64,000 nt of DNA, taken from Tausonia pullulans. Taxonomy: Eukaryota; Basidiomycota; Tremellomycetes; Cystofilobasidiales; Mrakiaceae. The position numbers and the translations under genes are program-made. The notes under the pieces were generated by a model. The model was not told the origin of the DNA. It made no database searches and saw only the letters and a program-made list of their open reading frames with translations. Where the stretch lies: positions 1 to 64,000 of the forward strand of contig OX637638.1 of NCBI GenBank assembly GCA_951802195.1, given 5' to 3'. Positions 61,576 through 64,000 of the stretch are shown piece by piece. Within the stretch, counting starts at the first letter, position 1; each line of letters begins with the position of its first letter.

Positions 61576-62177
61576 GGTTCGGTCTGGTTGTCGGCCTGCT
61601 TGGGACATTTGCATCTCGTCGTTCCAAGTCGCTCGCGCGCGACGGCGAGGGCAGCCCAGGTAGCCGCGAGGAGGAGGAGGAGGAGGAGGAGATGATGAGT
61701 GAGAGATCGAGGGCCGTCTCGCCTTCTCCCAAGCTGAATGGGCGGGCAGACGTGCGGACTCCTCTGCTCTGGATCTGCCGTTGAACAATGATGCACTGCA
61801 ACCCCCGAAAGACGAGAATGCGAGTCCAAACCGGGCGCTCATCCCACGGCGCATACATCGCGTCGTCCCCCAGGCGAGAAGGGCCCGTGGCGCTCGCGAC
61901 GAGGACAGCGCCGGCCTCAGTGCGCCCGCTCTCTTCCAGCTCTCGACCATCATCTGTCCCTCCCCCAGCTCCCCTCCTTCCTCCCCTCAGCGCGCCCTTC
62001 TCCCTTCCCCTCTCCTGTGACGACCGACCCACGACTACCCCCAGTGACGACGGACCCCGCTCGTTGATCGAGTCGCCCAAAGACGCAAGCCAACCCAGCA
62101 GAAGCCAGAAGCCACCCCGCGCGCAACCGCACGGACGAGACGCGACATACGACACCGACCGACCGTAGACATAGATA
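61576..62177. promoter_or_regulatory. Myosin upstream region
   Basis: 602 bp between UBC9 and the myosin start, containing a GGAGGAGGAGG purine tract near 61,670. No gene seen. Confidence 0.4.
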
Positions 62178-64000
62178 ATGTCGGGAGCTTACGCCAAGGG
62201 GACCAAGGTCTGGTGAGTGTTGCTGCCGAGAGACGGAAGGGCTGCCCGGCGGGTTGGCACATCGGCGGGCGGGTGAGCTTGGACCCGCGGCGGGGAGGCG
62301 ACACGAGAGAGAACGGGCGGGCGGGTCCTCCTCGGAGGCACGGGAGGGACGCACATGCCCAGGCGTGCTTGACTTGTGCTCCTGTTCCTCGTCTCTCTCT
62401 CGAGACCGTGCCAGCCGAGGGAAGGGCGTGGCAACGGGCCAGGCGGCGCCAGCTCATTCGGCGGGCTGTCCCGTGGGCGAGGGGAGGGGGGGGGGGGGGC
62501 GTCGACCCTCGCGACGTGGCCACATGTTCCTCGGCCGTCGCTGGCTTTGCCTGCCGAAGGACGGCCTCGAGATCATCCCAGACTGACTGACAATCTCGGT
62601 CCTTCCTGCTCTTTGTTGTCTGTACTCGCGTTGCGCATTCGCGCATCCAGGTTCCCGGACAAGGACGCCGGCTGGATATCCGGCGAAGTCACCTCCAAGG
62701 AGGTGGACGAGGCGACGGACAAGATCGTTCTCTCCTTTATCGATGACAAGGGCAAGGTCAGTTCACCCTCTCTTGCTTCTCTGGCCGTGTTGCTCCCTGG
62801 CGTTGCCTGTCCCTTCACTCACAAGACGCGCGTCCGTTCGTCTCGAAACCCTCCCTTCCCTCCACCCCGTCGCCTCCTCGCCTCTCCCTATGATCAGGAG
62901 TCGAAAGTCGAGGCGACTGTCGACACGCTCACGGCCTCGAACGAGGCCCTTCCGCCGCTCAAGAACCCGCCTCTCCTTGAGAGCCAAGAGGATCTCGCCA
63001 ACTTGTCCAACTTGAACGAGCCCTCTGGTTAGTCCCTTCTCCCCCTTGTTCCCTCGCTCTACACGCGACGAGCGACGCCCTCCCTCCCCTTGATGAGACA
63101 AGGCTGACGACCTTTCACCCGCGTCGTGATTCAGTCCTGCACGCCATATCGACGCGTTACGACCTCCATCTCCCGTACACGTACTCGGGGTGAGTTGCGA
63201 GTTCAGCCCCGCCCGCGCGCTCATGCTTGCACGACCGCGTGCCTCGACGCGACGAGGCTAACGCGCCCTGTCTCCCCTCAGAATCGTCCTTATCGCCATC
63301 AACCCCTTCGCCCCGCTCTCCATCTGTGCGTGGGCCTTACGTCCGATCGTTGGCAGCCAAACTGACACTTTGCCCCTGCCCCCTCTAAGACGGCATGGAC
63401 ATGATCCAGAGCTACTCAGGCCGACGCAAGGGAGAGTTGGAGCCGCATCTGTGCGTTGTCGTCGTTACTCGTATTCTCTTTCTCGAGAGAGCCCTTCGAC
63501 TGGACTGACGCACGTCCATCGTTCGCGGCCGCTCAGTTTCGCCATTGCTGAGGAGGCACTCGACTGCATGCGTCGAGGCCAGACCGCTGGAGGAGAGGTC
63601 GGAGGTTCGGCTGATCAGACGATCGTAGTCTCCGGAGAATCGTACGTTGTTCGCTACCTCTTTCGAGGCAAGGCTGAGCTGCTCAAACTGACCTTCATCG
63701 TCCTCCTCCTCATAGTGGGGCCGGAAAGACCGTCTCGGCCAAGTTCATCCTCCGATACTTCGCCTCGGTCGAGGACCCGACGCGGCCCGTCCGGCGGCAG
63801 CGCCAGAAGGCCGTCGGCGGCAGGTCCGGGATGGCCGACGGCGATGAGGCCGGCATGAGCGAGGTCGAGCGGCAAATGCTCGCAACGAATCCGATCATGG
63901 AGGCCTTTGGAAACGCCAAGACGATAAGGAACGACAATTCGTCTCGCTTCGGAAAGTACATGGAGGTGAGGAGTGACCGACCGCCACACGTCCTGGTGTG
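62178..64000 (+). CDS. Class V myosin heavy chain, 5' part
   Basis: Actin-based cargo motor, incomplete because the window ends in its motor domain. Start [12 protein letters not shown] (62178), then after a 438-nt intron (62213-62650) [20 protein letters not shown] and [10 protein letters not shown] (SH3-like). Next [80 protein letters not shown], and the P-loop GESGAGKT, split by an intron (GAA TC|GTACGT...CATAG|T GGG). Near the edge come [18 protein letters not shown] and [12 protein letters not shown], the switch-I region. The early exons and the SH3-like start match class V. Tail and IQ motifs lie beyond the window. Confidence 0.93.

Overview
The window looks like the left end of a chromosome from a GC-rich, intron-dense basidiomycete fungus, most likely a red-yeast-type member of Pucciniomycotina. 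The grounds are many short introns per gene, several exons under 40 nt, GC-rich coding sequence, and fungal families such as Zn2Cys6 regulators, LIM/paxillin and a fungal GPCR. All exon boundaries were placed by eye and no database was searched.

Left end (1-16.3 kb), subtelomeric and accessory. The sequence opens with about 16.6 head-to-tail copies of a 13-nt unit whose G-rich strand is TCGGTAGGTTGGG. The orientation is the one expected of a telomere. The array is fused directly into the reading frame of a thiopurine/thiol-methyltransferase-like gene, which therefore lacks its C-terminal part. Next come a Zn2Cys6 regulator (minus strand), a divergent monocarboxylate-type MFS transporter, and a laccase-like multicopper oxidase. 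The laccase has copper ligands on exons of 5, 16 and 8 nt and carries an in-frame stop. A dispersed repeat (copies C, A and B here; copy D near 59.5 kb) fills the gaps.

16.3-49.5 kb is mostly housekeeping: a fungal seven-TM receptor, a DDX41-type DEAD-box helicase divergent from a Yippee protein, a SigF-like NTF2 protein, an Lcp5/neuroguidin-type rRNA-processing factor, an unresolved spliced locus, a RING protein with a long acidic tail, a GH105-type hydrolase, a LIM protein, cytochrome c (with a GC-AG intron) and a very large acidic, serine-rich, low-complexity protein.

49.7-64 kb: two intron-containing tRNA-Asp(GTC) genes on opposite strands, a T5orf172/DUF1766 protein with a long proline run, SKP1, an unnamed membrane-anchored protein, a promethin-like hairpin membrane protein, UBC9 (probable 4-nt first coding exon), and the start of a class V myosin cut by the window edge. 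SKP1, UBC9, RING and Yippee point to ubiquitin/SUMO and cell-cycle functions, but I see no operon-like logic. Neighbours here are probably independent. The parts most worth a second look are the chromosome end, the micro-exons and the unnamed repeat family.
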